Assembly (NCBI RefSeq): GCF_900141705.1
Contig: NZ_FQYM01000018.1
Coordinates: forward strand, 1-64,000
Source: Fibrobacter sp. UWP2
Lineage (GTDB): Bacteria; Fibrobacterota; Fibrobacteria; Fibrobacterales; Fibrobacteraceae
Length of the DNA: 64,000 nt
Direction of reading: 5' to 3'
Both the position numbers and the translations under genes were made by a program. Below the pieces are notes generated by a model. It was not told the origin of the DNA. It ran no database searches and saw only the letters and a program-made list of their open reading frames with translations. How positions within the stretch are numbered: position 1 is the first letter of the stretch; the number at the start of each line of letters is the position of its first letter. This document shows positions 62,120 to 64,000 of the stretch, piece after piece.

Positions 62120-62728
62120 TTAAAGATACTTAAGTGCTTCGGGGATAAGTGTGGCCGCGTCGGCGGAATCACCCAGCGTTTCGGCGGCCTTTACAACGGC
62201 CTTTTCGGCGGCGGGATCCTTGACTCCCAAAGTGTGCAGGGCCAAAACAGCCTCGAGCTTTGCCCCGGTAAGCGCCCCGATGGAGGTGATGCCGCTCCCT
62301 TCGACGTTGCCGAGCCCCTGCAGCATGGTGCCCGCCTTTTCTTTAAGGGTGAGGGTCATCTGCTCGCAGGTCTTTTTGCCGAGGCCCTTGATTTTGCCGA
62401 GAGCCGCCTTGTTGTCGCTGGCAATCATGTTCAGTAAGTCTGCTGGAGTCACGCCGCTCAAAATACGCTGTGCCATTTTGGGACCGACTCCGTTCACGTC
62501 GAGGAGCATCAGGAATATGCTTTTTTCGGTGGTGTCGGCAAAGCCGAAGAGCGTCATGGAGTCTTCGCGTACCACGAGGTTGGTGTAGAGCGTGACCTCG
62601 GTTCCGGTTTCGGGCAGTTTGCCTGCAGTGTAGGCGGAAATGTTGATGCCGTAACCGACGCCACCGCATTCCACGACCACGAACGTGGGTGTTTTTTCTA
62701 TTAATATTCCGCGAATCCGCTCGATCAT
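62120..62728 (-). CDS. ruvA: Holliday junction DNA-binding protein RuvA
   Basis: 202 aa. Domain I OB fold (MIERIRGILIEKTPTFVVVE, GVGYGINIS), domain II with the helix-hairpin-helix LMLLDVNGVGPKMAQRIL and KIKGLGKKTCEQM, and domain III (ALHTLGVKDPAAEKAV), which contacts RuvB. The start is ATG 62728 with GGAG upstream; the open frame before it runs into the operator. Regulated by the promoter and LexA-like site at 62749-62799. Confidence 0.96.
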   Translation of the reverse strand: MIERIRGILIEKTPTFVVVECGGVGYGINISAYTAGKLPETGTEVTLYTNLVVREDSMTLFGFADTTEKSIFLMLLDVNGVGPKMAQRILSGVTPADLLNMIASDNKAALGKIKGLGKKTCEQMTLTLKEKAGTMLQGLGNVEGSGITSIGALTGAKLEAVLALHTLGVKDPAAEKAVVKAAETLGDSADAATLIPEALKYL

Positions 62729-62748
62729 TTGAACTCCATTAAAAAGCG

Positions 62749-62762
62749 TGCACTCTTGTGCT
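62749..62762 (-). promoter_or_regulatory. LexA-like operator of ruvAB
   Basis: TGCAC-TCTT-GTGCT matches TGCNC-N4-GTGCA, the LexA box I recall for Fibrobacter succinogenes, at all but the last base. It lies directly downstream of the -10 element, where a bound repressor would block transcription start. An overlapping GTGC-TACT-GCAC palindrome is at 62758-62769. Confidence 0.65.
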
Positions 62763-62770
62763 ACTGCACA

Positions 62771-62799
62771 AATATACACTCTTTATGGGCCAATGTCAA
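62771..62799 (-). promoter_or_regulatory. Sigma-70-type promoter of ruvAB
   Basis: Reverse strand: TTGACA (62799-62794), 17-base spacer, TATATT (62776-62771). This is a near-consensus promoter. The predicted start lies about seven bases on, next to the LexA-like site, giving a leader of about 35 bases with GGAG before ATG 62728. Confidence 0.75.
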
Positions 62800-62902
62800 G
62801 TCATTTTATACGGTTCCGTTGCCATAGCAAAAAATGTCGGTTTCGTAAGCCCCTCCGAAGCTGTTTATTCACTACGGAATTGCAGAATTTAGGCTATTTT
62901 GG

Positions 62903-63214
62903 TCATTTTTGGTTTCCGCAGCGTTCTTGCAACCATACAGTCTGGTGTGACAGAGCCGAGGTCAAAACCGCAGCAGAACCGCAGTTTTTCGGAAATAACC
63001 ACGCAGCTATATAAAAAGGCTTGACAGAGCCACTGATGGTGATTCGGCTACTATAGGTAACCGAGCCATCCCCCGCAAAGATGACCGTGACATCTTCCCA
63101 AGTTGTAGCATCGCTAATGGTCTGATTTTCGGCATCAATAATTACCGTCCTAGCCCACGCACTCGACGCAAGTGCGGCAAAGAGTAATATCGCAAGAAAT
63201 TTGAAACTTTTCAT
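62903..63214 (-). CDS. Short secreted protein, probably truncated, 103 aa
   Basis: Signal peptide MKSFKFLAILLFAALASSAWA (cleavage after AWA), then a beta-strand-rich start (TVIIDAENQTISDATTWEDV, VIFAGDGSVTYSSRITISGS) like the first turns of a parallel beta-helix or autotransporter-type repeat. From about residue 68 the sequence changes character (YIAAWLFPKNCGSAAVLTS) and soon ends, which suggests that a deletion or recombination joined the 5' end of a larger gene to unrelated DNA. GAGATGAT precedes the ATG. Confidence 0.45.
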   Translation of the reverse strand: MKSFKFLAILLFAALASSAWARTVIIDAENQTISDATTWEDVTVIFAGDGSVTYSSRITISGSVKPFYIAAWLFPKNCGSAAVLTSALSHQTVWLQERCGNQK

Positions 63215-63268
63215 ATCATCTCTAATTTAGGAAAAAAACATACATCGATTTCTTTTGGACGGGAGGCA

Positions 63269-64000
63269 TTACCCCACCCATTCTGCAATATTCTCCGGCG
63301 TAATAGTTTCCACCTCGGCTTCAGGGTATCGATTGGTAAACGCCTTGGTGACGCGGCTTTTCTTTTTGGGGTTCCACTTGAATTCGAACGCCTTGATTTT
63401 TGAGCCGCAGACTTCGAGGTAATCGACTTCCATCTGGTCGGTTGTCCGCCAAAAATAAGGGAGTCCATCTGCGCGGTTGTAGGCGTTCCTTTTCATGCGT
63501 TCACTGATGGCGTAGTTTTCCCAAAGTGCCCCGATATCGTTCCTTTGCGGCACGGGCGTAAAATCGTTCAGTACGGCATTGCGGATTCCGTTATCCCAGA
63601 AGTAATACTTTACGCCTTTCTTGATTTCGTTGCGCAAGTTGTTCGAATACGATGTCAGCGGGAAAATGATAAACGCCTGCTCCAATATTTTCAGATACGA
63701 TTCCACAAGAGTTCGTGATACACCGATGAGTCCGGCCAATTCGTTGTAAGAGACTTCGCTGCCCACCTGCAGGGCCACCGCTCGCAGCAATTTTTCAAGC
63801 ACCGCTGGTTTTCGAATTCCTTCGTACTGCATCAAATCTCGATACAGGTAGCTGTCCGCAAGCATCTTGAGCGTTTCTTTGACGCCGTCCTCATTTGTCA
63901 CGACTTCAGGGTAGCTCCCGTAAACAAGGCGCAGCTCCAATTTTTTTGATTCTTCCAAAAATCCAAAGTGCTTAGCAAGTTCCGCATAACTCAACGGAAA
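63269..64000 (-). CDS. DUF4143-containing AAA ATPase, C-terminal part (5' end outside window)
   Basis: The reverse frame is open to the window edge (FPLSYAELAKHFG...), so about 244 residues of a roughly 380-450 aa protein are seen. The visible part follows the AAA_14 ATPase module. It contains the region with YGSYPEVV, YRDLMQYEGIRKP and a winged-helix-like VSYNELAGLIGVSRTLVESYL. Next comes the DUF4143 nuclease-like end with KYYFWDNGIRNAVL, ALWENYAISERMKR, and EVDYLEVCGSKIKAFEFKW. Such proteins are common mobile or accessory genes of unknown role. The Walker motifs are outside the window. Confidence 0.85.
   Translation of the reverse strand, partial: FPLSYAELAKHFGFLEESKKLELRLVYGSYPEVVTNEDGVKETLKMLADSYLYRDLMQYEGIRKPAVLEKLLRAVALQVGSEVSYNELAGLIGVSRTLVESYLKILEQAFIIFPLTSYSNNLRNEIKKGVKYYFWDNGIRNAVLNDFTPVPQRNDIGALWENYAISERMKRNAYNRADGLPYFWRTTDQMEVDYLEVCGSKIKAFEFKWNPKKKSRVTKAFTNRYPEAEVETITPENIAEWVG

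Overview
The window looks like a chromosomal segment of a Fibrobacter species or close relative (Fibrobacterota, FCB group), a Gram-negative anaerobic fibre degrader. Two proteins carry the Fibrobacter-type FISUMP repeat (residue pattern W(M/F)AENLR, CYxD, YGRLYxW, CPxGWxxP). There is a lipoprotein-type GH5 cellulase. The Gram-negative outer-membrane genes lpxC, lpxD and fabZ and several predicted outer-membrane barrels are present. The ruvAB promoter carries a site close to the LexA box I recall for F. succinogenes (TGCNC-N4-GTGCA). Peptidoglycan precursor genes include a meso-diaminopimelate dehydrogenase.

Layout. 1-720: the start of an IS256/Mutator-type transposase running off the left edge, next to the 3' remnant of the gene it appears to have broken. 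754-3673 (-): U32 protein and a hypothetical. 3735-8295: small lipoprotein, barrel protein, rmlD, an opposing CotH lipoprotein, rmlB. 8332-11552: BASS transporter (-), class A acid phosphatase, radA. 11643-13076 (-): secreted pentapeptide-repeat protein. 13199-23190 (+): a long, tightly packed run with a geranylgeranyl-reductase-like flavoprotein, SufE, gamma-carbonic anhydrase, lipid kinase, lpxD, lpxC, fabZ, a sugar nucleotidyltransferase, trmJ, dut, ddh and thiD. 23265-24593 (-): dnaA. 24833-30148 (+): squalene-synthase-like enzyme, lspA, RluA-type synthase, Mur ligase. 30198-36026: GGDEF protein (-), amidohydrolase (+), and the set nadB, Ser/Thr kinase, cvpA (-). 36197-42313 (+): PpiD-like foldase, tRNA-Glu, GH5 cellulase, FISUMP protein. 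42318-45819 (-): ligA, mntP, hypothetical. 45907-49952 (+): a five-gene c-type cytochrome / Fe-S / NrfD-type membrane complex resembling a reduced alternative complex III. 50007-51389 (+): FISUMP lipoprotein. 51400-59509 (-): six abutting or overlapping genes (MMPL exporter, aminotransferase, FHA-ABC transporter, sensor Ser/Thr kinase, yraN, yciO-type). 59565-61055 (+): Omp85-like barrel. 61073-62728 (-): ruvB and ruvA. 62903-64000 (-): a probably truncated secreted protein and a partial DUF4143 ATPase.

How the parts work together. Much of the centre is envelope biogenesis: lipid A, sugar nucleotides, peptidoglycan precursors, lipoprotein processing and periplasmic folding. Replication and repair genes (dnaA, radA, ligA, ruvAB, dut) are scattered among them. 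The most unusual pieces are (i) the compact redox operon with five hemes on one subunit and an NrfD-like protein fused to a cytochrome c domain, (ii) the translationally coupled kinase and FHA-ABC exporter, (iii) a dispersed repeat present three times, once in frame inside ligA, and (iv) several genes whose -10 element lies only 6-7 bases before the start codon without a Shine-Dalgarno sequence, which suggests leaderless mRNAs. No gene-free stretch exceeds 300 bases.
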